A stretch of DNA of 35,464 nt from NCBI GenBank assembly GCA_018056955.1, contig JAGPEQ010000021.1, forward strand, positions 1-35,464. The letters are read 5' to 3'. Made by a program: the position numbers and the translations under genes. The first letter of the stretch is position 1. Each line of letters opens with the position of its first letter. Positions 18,073-26,046 of the stretch are shown one piece after another. Origin of the DNA: Bacteroidales bacterium (GTDB lineage Bacteria; Bacteroidota; Bacteroidia; Bacteroidales; Tenuifilaceae). Below the pieces are notes generated by a model that was not told the origin of the DNA, ran no database searches, and saw nothing but the letters and a program-made list of their open reading frames with translations.

Positions 18073-18819
18073 CTAGGTATTCATTGCACCACAAACATTA
18101 ATAACCTGTCCGCTAACGTACGACGATAGATCGGAACCCAGGAATACACAAACATTGGCTACATCGTCGGGGGTACCACCACGCTGAAGGGGTATTTTCT
18201 TTATCCAATCCTCGCGAACTTCATCGGGTAACTTGTGGGTCATTTCGGTGATAATGAATCCGGGAGCAATTGCGTTGCAACGGATGTTACGTGAGCCCAG
18301 CTCGCGGGCAACAGCTTTGGTAAATCCAATTATTCCAGCCTTTGACGCTGCATAGTTGGCCTGTCCGGCATTACCTGAAACTCCAACCACCGAGCTCATG
18401 TTAATAATTGAACCGTTTTTCTGCTTAAGCATATACTTTTGAACGGCCTTGGTAAGGTTAAAAACCGACTTTAGGTTAACCTTAATCACTAAATCCCATT
18501 GCTCCTCGGTCATACGCATAAGCAATGTATCGCGAGTGATACCGGCATTGTTGACCAGGATATCGATTTGGCCAAAATCTTTGGCTATTTCATCAACAAT
18601 TTTCTGGGAATTATCGTAATCGCTAGCATCGGAAGCGTATCCTTTGGCTTTTACGCCTAATGCGGTTAGCTCCTGCTCAAGCGATTTCATGTTGTCATCG
18701 TAAGCAATGTCGGTAAAAGCTACATTTGCTCCATGTTGAGCAAAGGCAATTGCAATGGCGCGCCCTATACCCCGAGCCGCACCTGTAACCAAGCCAGTCT
18801 TTCCTTCAAGTAACTTCAT
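18073..18819 (-). CDS. fabG: 3-oxoacyl-[acyl-carrier-protein] reductase
   Basis: FabG carries out the NADPH-dependent reduction of 3-oxoacyl-ACP in fatty-acid elongation. The 248-residue protein is a classical short-chain dehydrogenase with cofactor motif TGAARGIG (12-19), NNAGITRD and catalytic S143, Y156 and K160 in SSVVG...NYAASK. The KIPLQRGGTPDDVANVCVFL stretch and the end YVSGQVINVCGAMNT are typical of FabG rather than of general SDRs. No other fatty-acid genes are adjacent, so the assignment rests on similarity. A -7-like TACATTTG lies 30 bases upstream on the minus strand. Confidence 0.9.
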   Translation of the reverse strand: MKLLEGKTGLVTGAARGIGRAIAIAFAQHGANVAFTDIAYDDNMKSLEQELTALGVKAKGYASDASDYDNSQKIVDEIAKDFGQIDILVNNAGITRDTLLMRMTEEQWDLVIKVNLKSVFNLTKAVQKYMLKQKNGSIINMSSVVGVSGNAGQANYAASKAGIIGFTKAVARELGSRNIRCNAIAPGFIITEMTHKLPDEVREDWIKKIPLQRGGTPDDVANVCVFLGSDLSSYVSGQVINVCGAMNT

Positions 18820-18848
18820 AGGTTTAATTTTTGAATGATTTTCAAACG

Positions 18849-18856
18849 CAAATGTA
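18849..18856 (-). promoter_or_regulatory. Possible -7 element for fabG
   Basis: The minus strand reads TACATTTG here, an exact TAnnTTTG match placed 30 bases before the fabG ATG. No TTG is present at the usual -33 distance, so support is partial. Confidence 0.35.
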
Positions 18857-18988
18857 ATAAATATTGGTAATTAAACTTCTGTTTTAAGTATCAAAGCTCA
18901 CTTATTGCTCCTATTATTGCTTGTTTATTTCAAAAGTGCTATATTCACACATTAAAAGTTGATTGTTTTTCTTCAAAAAACATTTACC

Positions 18989-21316
18989 ATGAAGGTGAAA
19001 ATTCATATTAGAGTAAAGTTGATTATCGCTGTACTTACGGTTACAGCAGTTGTTTTTTGGGCAAGCATTGCTTTTTTAAACAAAAGGGTTGATAGGTATA
19101 CTCGGACAAACATTTATGAATACATTGATGCCACGTCAAAAACCTACACCACCCAAATTAAGGGTGAATTTGATAAGCAGTTTGCCTTAGCAAGAACCAT
19201 AACCTATAGCTTTTATGACCTTGAACAACGAAATCCCGAAGATGTTAAGCAAAATACTTTAAGGCTACTAAAAGGAATTGCAGAAAATACCCCTGATTTA
19301 CTGTCGGTTTGGGCAAGCTGGGAACTTTGGGCCTTAGATAGGAAATGGGATAAACCTTACGGCAGAGATAGGTACACCTACCTGAGGGAAAACAATGAAC
19401 TTAAACAAATATTTGAAAGATTAAACGAGACCGGTGATAACCCAAGTAGTTTGTACTATAAACTTAAAACCGAAAAAAAAGAAGCACTGGTTGATCCATA
19501 CTGGTACATCTATGCCGGAAGTCAAAAAAGGGTACTGGAGACCAGCGTATGCGTGCCGTTGGTAGTCAACAACAGATTTGCTGCGCTCTTTGGCTTTGAC
19601 ATTGAGCTCTCAGTTTATCAGGAAATGATAAAGAATCTAAAACCCTACGAAGGGAGTTACGCCATTCTAATTTCGAATAACGGTACCATTGTTGCGCATC
19701 CCGATTCCACATTGCTTGGTGCACTGGCCGATACGGTTTTGACTAACGGAAAACAAATAATTAACAGCGTAATTACCAATGGGAAATACTCAGAAACAGT
19801 GTTAGAGGGAAAAAGTAAGTACTACCTTACCTTTAACTCTTTTACTGCAGGTCAAGCTGCTGAAAGGTGGAGCCTTGGTATATTCGTACCCGAGAAAGTA
19901 ATTAATGAACAAATAAGCACCATAACAAGCCAGGTTAGGATTGTAATGGTAATAGGATTAATAGTGCTAGCAATTGTGCTTTGGATTATTGCCTACAGCA
20001 TTACAAGCCCATTAGTAAGAGCAACAAAAGTTCTAGGTGAACTCTCCCTTGGTAAGATTGACCCAGCCAAAAAGATTGAGATAAAGACTGGCGATGAGAT
20101 TGAGGATATTGCAAGTTCAATTAACATTTTAATTGACAGTTTGTTTAAAACCTCGCAGTTTGCCAGGGAAATAGGTAAAGGTAATTTACAAGCAAAATAC
20201 TCAAAACTATCCGATGACGACGTTTTAGGTGATGCGCTACTTGAAATGCGTAAGAGCCTGGAGTATGCTAAAAAGATTGATGAGGAAAGGAAAGCTGAGG
20301 AAAACAAGAATAGATGGTACAACGAGGGCATGGCTAAGTTTGCTGAAATATTGAGGCACAATAACAGCAACCTAAACGACTTTGCTTACGAAACCATTCG
20401 AAACCTAACAAAGTATGTTGATGCCACAATTGGTGCTGTATTTCTTATCAATAATGATAATCCAAATGATATCTTCCTTGAGTTGATGGCAACCTATGCC
20501 TACGAACGCCGAAAATACGAGGAGAAAGTCATTAGAATGGGTGAAGGCCTTGTTGGAAGATGCGCACAGGAAGCAGAAACCATTTACATGACTGAAATAC
20601 CTAACGGGTATATAAAAATTGCCTCTGGGCTTGGGCAGGATGAACCCACCGAATTACTCCTTGTCCCTATGAAGATTAACGATGAAGTTCACGGGGTTAT
20701 TGAGATTGCCTCGTTTGAGCCTATTGAGGATTATAAAATTAAATTTATTGAAAAGATAGGCGAAAGTTTTGCTGCAACCATATCGAGTGTTAAAATAAAC
20801 ATTAGGACTGCAAAATTACTTGAAGAATCAAGGATAAAATCGGAGGAGCTCGCATCGCAGGAGGAAGAGATGCGACAAAACATGGAAGAGCTTCAGGCAA
20901 CCCAGGAGGAATCGGCTCGCAAGTCGGCCGAGATGGAAAGCCTAATCAATGCTTTGCATTCTTCCAGCTACGTTATTGAGTACGATTTGAATGGCAACAT
21001 TATCACTGTAAACGAAGCCTACCTTAAACTAACTGGGCAAACCGAGAAAGATATTGTTGGAACTCACCATGCCGACAACCTGGAGATGACCTCCGAACAG
21101 AAAAATGCCTACCAAAAGTTCTGGCAGGACCTACGCAATGGAATGATTAAAAAGGAAACATCTAAGGTTAAGATTGGCGGTAAAACCTATACATTCATTG
21201 AGACCTACTCACCTATTCTTGATGAAAACAGAAGGGTTGTGAAGATTCTGAAGATAGCTCACAACATAACCGATTTTATTGATGAAAATCCAGAGGGGAA
21301 AACAAAGAAAAAATAA
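18989..21316 (+). CDS. Membrane sensor protein: Cache-HAMP-GAF-coiled coil-PAS, no output domain
   Basis: The product from the ATG at 18989 has 775 residues (a TTG ten codons earlier also opens the frame). TM1 spans about 10-30. An extracytoplasmic dCache-like sensor follows (about 35-310, with LLSVWASWELWALD and DPYWYIYAGSQKRVLETSVC). TM2 is at about 317-335, followed by HAMP (to about 390), a GAF domain (about 457-605), a coiled coil with EEEMRQNMEELQATQEE (about 620-645) and a PAS domain (about 649-770). The protein then ends; no HisKA/HATPase, GGDEF, EAL, methyl-accepting or other output domain is visible. It probably senses a small molecule through the Cache domain and signals by protein contact; the partner is unknown. 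It is a single gene whose 3' end is close to an insertion sequence. Confidence 0.88.
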   Translation: MKVKIHIRVKLIIAVLTVTAVVFWASIAFLNKRVDRYTRTNIYEYIDATSKTYTTQIKGEFDKQFALARTITYSFYDLEQRNPEDVKQNTLRLLKGIAENTPDLLSVWASWELWALDRKWDKPYGRDRYTYLRENNELKQIFERLNETGDNPSSLYYKLKTEKKEALVDPYWYIYAGSQKRVLETSVCVPLVVNNRFAALFGFDIELSVYQEMIKNLKPYEGSYAILISNNGTIVAHPDSTLLGALADTVLTNGKQIINSVITNGKYSETVLEGKSKYYLTFNSFTAGQAAERWSLGIFVPEKVINEQISTITSQVRIVMVIGLIVLAIVLWIIAYSITSPLVRATKVLGELSLGKIDPAKKIEIKTGDEIEDIASSINILIDSLFKTSQFAREIGKGNLQAKYSKLSDDDVLGDALLEMRKSLEYAKKIDEERKAEENKNRWYNEGMAKFAEILRHNNSNLNDFAYETIRNLTKYVDATIGAVFLINNDNPNDIFLELMATYAYERRKYEEKVIRMGEGLVGRCAQEAETIYMTEIPNGYIKIASGLGQDEPTELLLVPMKINDEVHGVIEIASFEPIEDYKIKFIEKIGESFAATISSVKINIRTAKLLEESRIKSEELASQEEEMRQNMEELQATQEESARKSAEMESLINALHSSSYVIEYDLNGNIITVNEAYLKLTGQTEKDIVGTHHADNLEMTSEQKNAYQKFWQDLRNGMIKKETSKVKIGGKTYTFIETYSPILDENRRVVKILKIAHNITDFIDENPEGKTKKK

Positions 21317-21341
21317 AAAAAAGGCCGGGGTAATCCCGGCC
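21312..21341 (-). terminator. Intrinsic terminator, probably ancestral 3' end of the DUF6588 gene
   Basis: GGCCGGG (21323-21329) pairs with CCCGGCC (21335-21341). The T tract lies on the minus strand (21322 down to 21312), so the strong direction is leftward. No leftward gene now ends here; the nearest is the DUF6588 gene beyond the insertion sequence. On the plus strand it may still help end the sensor transcript, since it begins 6 bases after that stop codon. Confidence 0.75.
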
Positions 21342-21350
21342 ATCTAACTT

Positions 21351-21354
21351 AAAT
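21351..21354. repeat. Left target-site duplication of the IS (AAAT)
   Basis: AAAT here immediately precedes the left inverted repeat and recurs at 22828-22831 right after the right inverted repeat, as a 4-bp target duplication. The sequence is AT-rich, so the match alone is weak, but its placement against both repeat ends is exact. Confidence 0.7.
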
Positions 21355-22827
21355 AGTCGACCCTTATTAACATAATAACATATTGATTGTTAATAATATA
21401 ATAGGTTGTTTTCAATAAAATATTTGCAAGATTTCGTAAATTAGGCGCATAAACCTTGCAATATTTTTAAGATGGCACCAAAGGGAAAAGATCAAAGTCA
21501 GGGGAGCTTGTTTTTCTCGTTAAGGGATACCCTAAATCCCAAACACCCCCTATTTGTACTGGCCAACCAGATCCAGTGGGATACTTTCGAGAAGGCCTTC
21601 AGGGGGCTGTACTGTGCGGATAATGGGCGACCAGCCAAACCCATTCGCTTAATGGTGGGCCTGCTCATCCTGAAGCATGTACGCAACCTCTCGGACGAGT
21701 CGGTGGTGGAGCAATGGAGCGAAAACAGCTATTTCCAATACTTTACGGGCGAGAATTCATTTGTACCGACAGTGCCATGTGAAGCCTCTGAGCTAGTGCA
21801 TTTTAGGAAGCGGATAGGCGAAAGCGGGGTGGAGCTGATTTTAAAGGAGAGCATTCGGGTCAACGGTAAGGATTCCCTGGACTCAAATGTAAACGTGGAC
21901 ACCACCGTTCAGGAGAAAAACATCACATTCCCCACGGATGCGAAGCTGCACAGGAAGATCATACAGAAATGCAAGGCCATTGCCCAGAAGGAGGGTATTG
22001 AGTTACGGCAGAGCTACAGCAGGACACTCAAAAAGCTAGGCCAGGCGCAACGGTTTAGGAACCACCCCCGGAACAGATCGAAGGCGCAGAAAGCCGATAG
22101 GAAGGTGAGGACGATAGCCGGTCGCCTGGTGCGGGAGCTGGAACGGAAGCTTACACCCAACAGCAGGTATCAAGCAGATTTACAGCTATTTTCGCAGGTT
22201 TTGATGCAACAGAAGGACAGTAAGAAAAAGATTTACTCCATCCATGAGCCGGAGGTGGTGTGCATCTCCAAGGGGAAGGAGCACAAGAAGTATGAGTTTG
22301 GCAACAAGGCATCGTTTGCAAAGACCGACAGCGGGGTTATAGTGGGGGCGCTAGGGTTCAGGGACCAGTACGATGGGCATACGCTAAAGCCAACGCTTGA
22401 GCAGGTAGAACGGCTGACGGGTAGAATGCCGCAAAGGGTGAAGGTAGACAGGGGGTACAAGGGCTGTAAACAGATAGGGGATACAGAGGTTCTAATTCCG
22501 TCAACCCCATGAAGGTCAGCGAGTTACTACCAGCGCAGAAAGCTAAGCGAAAGGCACAAGAAACGTGCCGGAATTGAGCCCATCATAGGACACCTGAAGG
22601 CGGATCATCGCCTCAGCCGCAACTTTTACAAGGGGATAGTAGGCGATAACATCAATATCATGCTGGCAGCCGCAGCATTTAACTTCAAAAGGGTTATGAA
22701 CAGGTGGAAGAAAAAAATTTCCCATTTATTCCAAACACTATTTTTCTTTTTACATGCATGCCTTTCCCCTTCCCATGTTTTTTTATCCTCAAGAAAAAAT
22801 TTAAAACCGACTTTTTAAGGGACGACT
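21355..22827 (+). mobile_element. IS5/IS1182-like insertion sequence, 1473 bp, with dead transposase
   Basis: The element is bounded by 12-bp imperfect inverted repeats: AGTCGACCCTTA at 21355-21366, and the complement of AGTCGTCCCTTA at 22816-22827 (one mismatch). It is flanked by AAAT direct repeats at 21351-21354 and 22828-22831. It carries a single DDE transposase gene whose TAA overlaps the right repeat. The internal part is richer in G and C than the flanks, a sign of recent arrival. Family placement is from the transposase: DUF772-like N-terminus and DDE_Tnp_1-type catalytic part. Confidence 0.88.
21472..22818 (+). pseudogene. IS5/IS1182-like DDE transposase interrupted by an in-frame TGA
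   Basis: Read through, this is a 448-codon transposase. The N-terminal DUF772-like region (about 15-130) contains RPAKPIRLMVGLLILKHV and FRKRIGESG. The catalytic aspartates are D143 (VNVDTTVQEKN) and D326 (VKVDRGYKG). A TGA at 22510-22512 (codon 347) stops translation, and the same frame then continues with SYYQRRKLSERHKKRAGIEP, containing the third catalytic residue E369, and LAAAAFNFKRVMNRW, the usual family end. So the lesion is a nonsense change, perhaps CGA to TGA, and not a frameshift. The 346-residue product lacks the catalytic glutamate and should be inactive unless the TGA is read through. A selenocysteine reading is unlikely because family members have no cysteine here and no SelA/SelB are visible. 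Confidence 0.9.
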
Positions 22828-22831
22828 AAAT
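22828..22831. repeat. Right target-site duplication of the IS (AAAT)
   Basis: AAAT immediately follows the right inverted repeat and matches the copy at 21351-21354. It lies 8 bases from the stop codon of the DUF6588 gene. Confidence 0.7.
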
Positions 22832-22839
22832 AAAATTCT

Positions 22840-23805
22840 TTAGCGGAAATTAATTCCAACCCCGGCATTAAAGATACCATAATTGCCAAGTGAGTAGTCG
22901 AAATGGAAAGCTAGGATTGCTAGCTTTAGCCTTAACCCAAGATTGGCAGTAAAACCGTTGTTGGCAAAGTCGAAAGCAACGGGATCAGTAACAGACCCAA
23001 CGCCTTCAACGTTATAGGTTCCCTTAAGTGAAATATCGGTTGTTGAATGGTTATACCCCAAACCGCCATAAACAGTTAAAACTGGAATGGACTTAGAAAC
23101 AAGTAAGCGAGCCGTATAACCCGACGATTTAAAATTAAGCTTTTGCTTTTGTGCCTTATTGATGTCGAACGATGAAGCGAACTGAGTGTAACCGAAAAGA
23201 ACCGACATGCTAAAGGGCAATCGTTTTACAAAAGGAATAAATTCCTTGAACTCGTTTTTTACACCAACACCCCACAAACCAAAGTTTCCAACGCTTGAAA
23301 TATTTATGGTTGGTAAGAAACGACCAACTATCTCGGTGTGAAAGGGTAATCCTTTTGCTACCTGAATCATTGGGGCAGGAACAAATTTAAGGTTGGCCCC
23401 ATCGGGCATGTTTAACTCGCTTAGCCCTGTTGCTTTATCAGTTAAAATGGAGTTTGAACTTTTACCCGTTACTGTTGGTGAGGTGGAACTAGAACCAGAT
23501 TTTACCTGCCAGTATTCCAGGTTTAGCTTTGAAACGTCAAACGTTTTATCGGAACTTGGTGGTATTGTAATTGGAACAGTAAAGGTGATGTCGAACCCTA
23601 AAATTCCATGAGGATTTGCAGAATTGTACCACCCAGAATTCAAGCTTGTTCCCAAACTCTTACCAAAAGGTTCAAGGTATGCTTTACTAAGCTTTTCGGC
23701 ATCGTTCAGGCTTCCTTTCAGGAATTTAGCAACATCTTCCTGCGCGTAAAGCGTTCCTGCTATTAGGCTTAGAAGCAGGACGATAGATTTCCTTAACAGC
23801 TTCAT
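22840..23805 (-). CDS. DUF6588 family exported protein, probable outer-membrane barrel
   Basis: With the ATG at 23805 the product is 321 residues, starting with a clear signal peptide MKLLRKSIVLLLSLIAGTLYAQ; an in-frame ATG 14 codons earlier would hide that signal behind a charged stretch. The mature part begins with a helical segment followed by SLNSGWYNSANPHGILGFD, typical of the DUF6588 family in Bacteroidota. Later strands alternate hydrophobic and polar residues (MSVLFGYTQFASSFD, LAILAFHFDYSLGNYGIFNA) and the last residue is F-R, suggesting an outer-membrane beta-barrel. Function is unknown. The insertion sequence lies 8-12 bases beyond its stop and has cut it off from a leftward terminator at 21341-21312. 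Confidence 0.83.
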   Translation of the reverse strand: MKLLRKSIVLLLSLIAGTLYAQEDVAKFLKGSLNDAEKLSKAYLEPFGKSLGTSLNSGWYNSANPHGILGFDITFTVPITIPPSSDKTFDVSKLNLEYWQVKSGSSSTSPTVTGKSSNSILTDKATGLSELNMPDGANLKFVPAPMIQVAKGLPFHTEIVGRFLPTINISSVGNFGLWGVGVKNEFKEFIPFVKRLPFSMSVLFGYTQFASSFDINKAQKQKLNFKSSGYTARLLVSKSIPVLTVYGGLGYNHSTTDISLKGTYNVEGVGSVTDPVAFDFANNGFTANLGLRLKLAILAFHFDYSLGNYGIFNAGVGINFR

Positions 23806-23906
23806 ATCTATTTTTTTAAAGGGTTTAATTTTAAACAAATAAAGCATAAAAAGAGTTCAATGTCAATATTTATTAAAAAATGAACCGTAAAAAAGGCATT
23901 ATTACC

Positions 23907-23914
23907 TAATTTTG
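23907..23914 (+). promoter_or_regulatory. Possible -7 element of the rarA-kdsA operon
   Basis: TAATTTTG matches TAnnTTTG and lies 16 bases before the rarA ATG, which would give a leader of only about 10 bases. No clear TTG is seen at -33. Confidence 0.4.
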
Positions 23915-23930
23915 TGGAAATATTTTTCCC

Positions 23931-25211
23931 ATGCCGACAATACCCTTAGCTGAAAGGATGCGACCCCGTAATTTGAACGATTACGTAGGGCAGGAGCATC
24001 TTGTGGGTAGCAAAGGGGTTATTCGGGAAATGGTAACTAGAGGTACTATAACCTCGTTTATTCTATGGGGCCCTCCGGGCGTAGGAAAAACAACTCTGGC
24101 TAGGGTTGTAGCAAACGAGTTAAATAGACCCTTTTACACCCTAAGCGCAATAAGTTCAGGTGTAAAAGATGTTAGGGATGTGATTGAAAAGGCAAAATCA
24201 CAAAAATTCTTCAACTCACCCTCGCCCATTCTTTTTATTGATGAGATACACCGATTCAGTAAGTCGCAACAGGACTCACTGCTTGGTGCGGTGGAGCAAG
24301 GTGTTTTCACATTAATTGGCGCTACAACCGAGAACCCCTCATTTGAGGTGATTACACCATTACTTTCACGTTGCCAGGTTTATATACTTAAACCGCTCTC
24401 CAATGAGGAACTTGAACTACTTTTTGTTAGAGCAACAACCACCGATCCTGAGCTGAAAAAATTTAGGTTTGAACTCCGTGAAAGGGATGCTCTTTACAGA
24501 TTCTCAGGAGGCGATGCCCGCAAGCTATATAATATCATTGAACTTATAACATCAACACAAAATACCAATAACCAGGTTGTAATAACCAATAAAGCCGTAG
24601 TTGATGTGCTGCAGCAAAACCTGGCAATTTACGATAAGAACGGAGAGCAGCACTATGACATCATATCGGCATTTATTAAATCGGTAAGGGGTAGCGATCC
24701 CAATGCTGCTGTTTACTGGTTGGCGCGTATGATTGAAGGTGGCGAGGACCCCGAATTCATTGCACGCAGGTTAGTTATATTAGCCGCTGAGGACATAGGC
24801 TTGGCTAACCCAAATGCGTTACTCATGGCCACCAGCTGTTTTCAGGCAGTTCAGATGATTGGTATGCCGGAGTCACGAATTATCCTATCCGAGGCAACCA
24901 TTTATCTGGCAACAAGCCCCAAAAGCAATTCAGCCTACGAGGCAATTGGCAAAGCACAAGGGATAGTAAAAGAAACCGGTGACTTGCCCGTGCCACTCCA
25001 TCTCCGCAATGCACCAACCAGGTTGATGAAGGATATTGGCTATGGTATTGACTATAAGTATGCCCATAGCTTTCCAGGAAATTTTGTGGAGCAGGAATTC
25101 CTACCCGAAAAGCTTTCCGGAACCTCAATTTATAAACCGCAGGACAATAGCCGTGAGCAGGAAATTGCTGCAAGGATAAAGGCACTATGGAAAGGTAAGT
25201 ATAACAAGTAA
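23931..25211 (+). CDS. rarA: Replication-associated recombination protein A (AAA+ ATPase)
   Basis: RarA (MgsA) is a tetrameric AAA+ ATPase related to clamp loaders that acts at stalled replication forks and binds SSB. The 426-residue product starts PTIPLAERMRPRNLNDYVGQ, the family's fingerprint. It has Walker A GPPGVGKT (47-54), Walker B LFIDEIHRFSKSQQD (D104, E105), sensor 1 GATTENPSFE and the sensor 2 region FSGGDARKLYN. The C-terminal MgsA domain (about 250-420) contains DPEFIARRLVILAAEDIGLANP. It starts divergently from the DUF6588 gene and is followed after 10 bases by kdsA, so the two are likely co-transcribed, an association not obviously functional. Confidence 0.95.
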   Translation: MPTIPLAERMRPRNLNDYVGQEHLVGSKGVIREMVTRGTITSFILWGPPGVGKTTLARVVANELNRPFYTLSAISSGVKDVRDVIEKAKSQKFFNSPSPILFIDEIHRFSKSQQDSLLGAVEQGVFTLIGATTENPSFEVITPLLSRCQVYILKPLSNEELELLFVRATTTDPELKKFRFELRERDALYRFSGGDARKLYNIIELITSTQNTNNQVVITNKAVVDVLQQNLAIYDKNGEQHYDIISAFIKSVRGSDPNAAVYWLARMIEGGEDPEFIARRLVILAAEDIGLANPNALLMATSCFQAVQMIGMPESRIILSEATIYLATSPKSNSAYEAIGKAQGIVKETGDLPVPLHLRNAPTRLMKDIGYGIDYKYAHSFPGNFVEQEFLPEKLSGTSIYKPQDNSREQEIAARIKALWKGKYNK

Positions 25212-25221
25212 TGCTAATAAT

Positions 25222-26046
25222 ATGAACACTATTGCAAAGATTAAAGGAATTAAGCACATTGAATCCGGCAACTTTTTTTTGATGGCTGGACCTTGTGTAG
25301 TTGAAAGCCGCGATAACGTAATGAGGATTGCAGAAACTGTATCGAGCATCACTAACAAACTTAAAATCCCTTACATTTTTAAAGCCTCGTACCGCAAGGC
25401 AAACCGTTCAAGAATCGATTCATTTGCTGGTATTGGCGATGAAAAGGCACTGAAAATTCTAGGCGAAGTAAATGAGCGATTTGGCTTACCCATTGTTACA
25501 GACATTCATAGTGCCCCAGAAGCCGCCATGGCGGCTGAATATGTTGATATTCTTCAGATTCCGGCATTCCTGTGCAGACAAACAGACCTACTGATTGCAG
25601 CAGCCCAAACAGGAAAGTTTGTAAATATCAAAAAAGGGCAATTTGTATCACCCGACTCCATGAAATTTGCAGCGCAAAAAGTTGTTGATTCAGGCAATAC
25701 CAACGTTATTCTAACTGACAGAGGAACAATGTTTGGGTATCATGATTTAATAGTTGATTTTAGGGCCATACCAATCATGCGAGCATTTGGATTTCCTGTT
25801 GTTGTTGATGTTACCCACTCGCTTCAGCAACCAAACCAAACCACCGGGGTTACGGGTGGCAGACCCGATATGATTGAAACCATTGCCCGTGCTGCCATTG
25901 CAACAGGAGCCGATGGACTCTTTATGGAAACCCATTTTAACCCAGCCGAAGCATTATCGGATGGGGCAAACATGCTAAATATAAAGTACCTGGAAGGATT
26001 ACTTGAGCGACTTGTTGCGATCAGGCAAGTGGTTAAGAACTTTTAA
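25222..26046 (+). CDS. kdsA: 3-deoxy-8-phosphooctulonate (Kdo8P) synthase
   Basis: KdsA condenses arabinose 5-phosphate with phosphoenolpyruvate to Kdo 8-phosphate, the first committed step to lipopolysaccharide Kdo, which shows that the host is Gram-negative. The 274-residue protein has normal length and the motifs [12 protein letters not shown] (PEP binding), [10 protein letters not shown] and [19 protein letters not shown]. The N-terminal [11 protein letters not shown] has cysteine (C25) where the E. coli enzyme has Asn26, so it belongs to the metal-dependent class typified by the Aquifex enzyme; the likely metal ligands are C25 and the His, Glu and Asp in the motifs above. Its 3' end overlaps the convergent histidine kinase gene by 14 bases. 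Confidence 0.96.
   Translation: MNTIAKIKGIKHIESGNFFLMAGPCVVESRDNVMRIAETVSSITNKLKIPYIFKASYRKANRSRIDSFAGIGDEKALKILGEVNERFGLPIVTDIHSAPEAAMAAEYVDILQIPAFLCRQTDLLIAAAQTGKFVNIKKGQFVSPDSMKFAAQKVVDSGNTNVILTDRGTMFGYHDLIVDFRAIPIMRAFGFPVVVDVTHSLQQPNQTTGVTGGRPDMIETIARAAIATGADGLFMETHFNPAEALSDGANMLNIKYLEGLLERLVAIRQVVKNF

Noticed and set aside
22510..22512. TGA as a genuine selenocysteine codon
   Set aside because: The position is not a catalytic cysteine in this transposase family, no SelA/SelB is seen, and TGA clearly serves as a stop at 1980-1982.
22513..22818. Frameshift as the cause of the broken transposase
   Set aside because: The downstream family-typical residues are in the same frame as the upstream part; only the TGA interrupts it.
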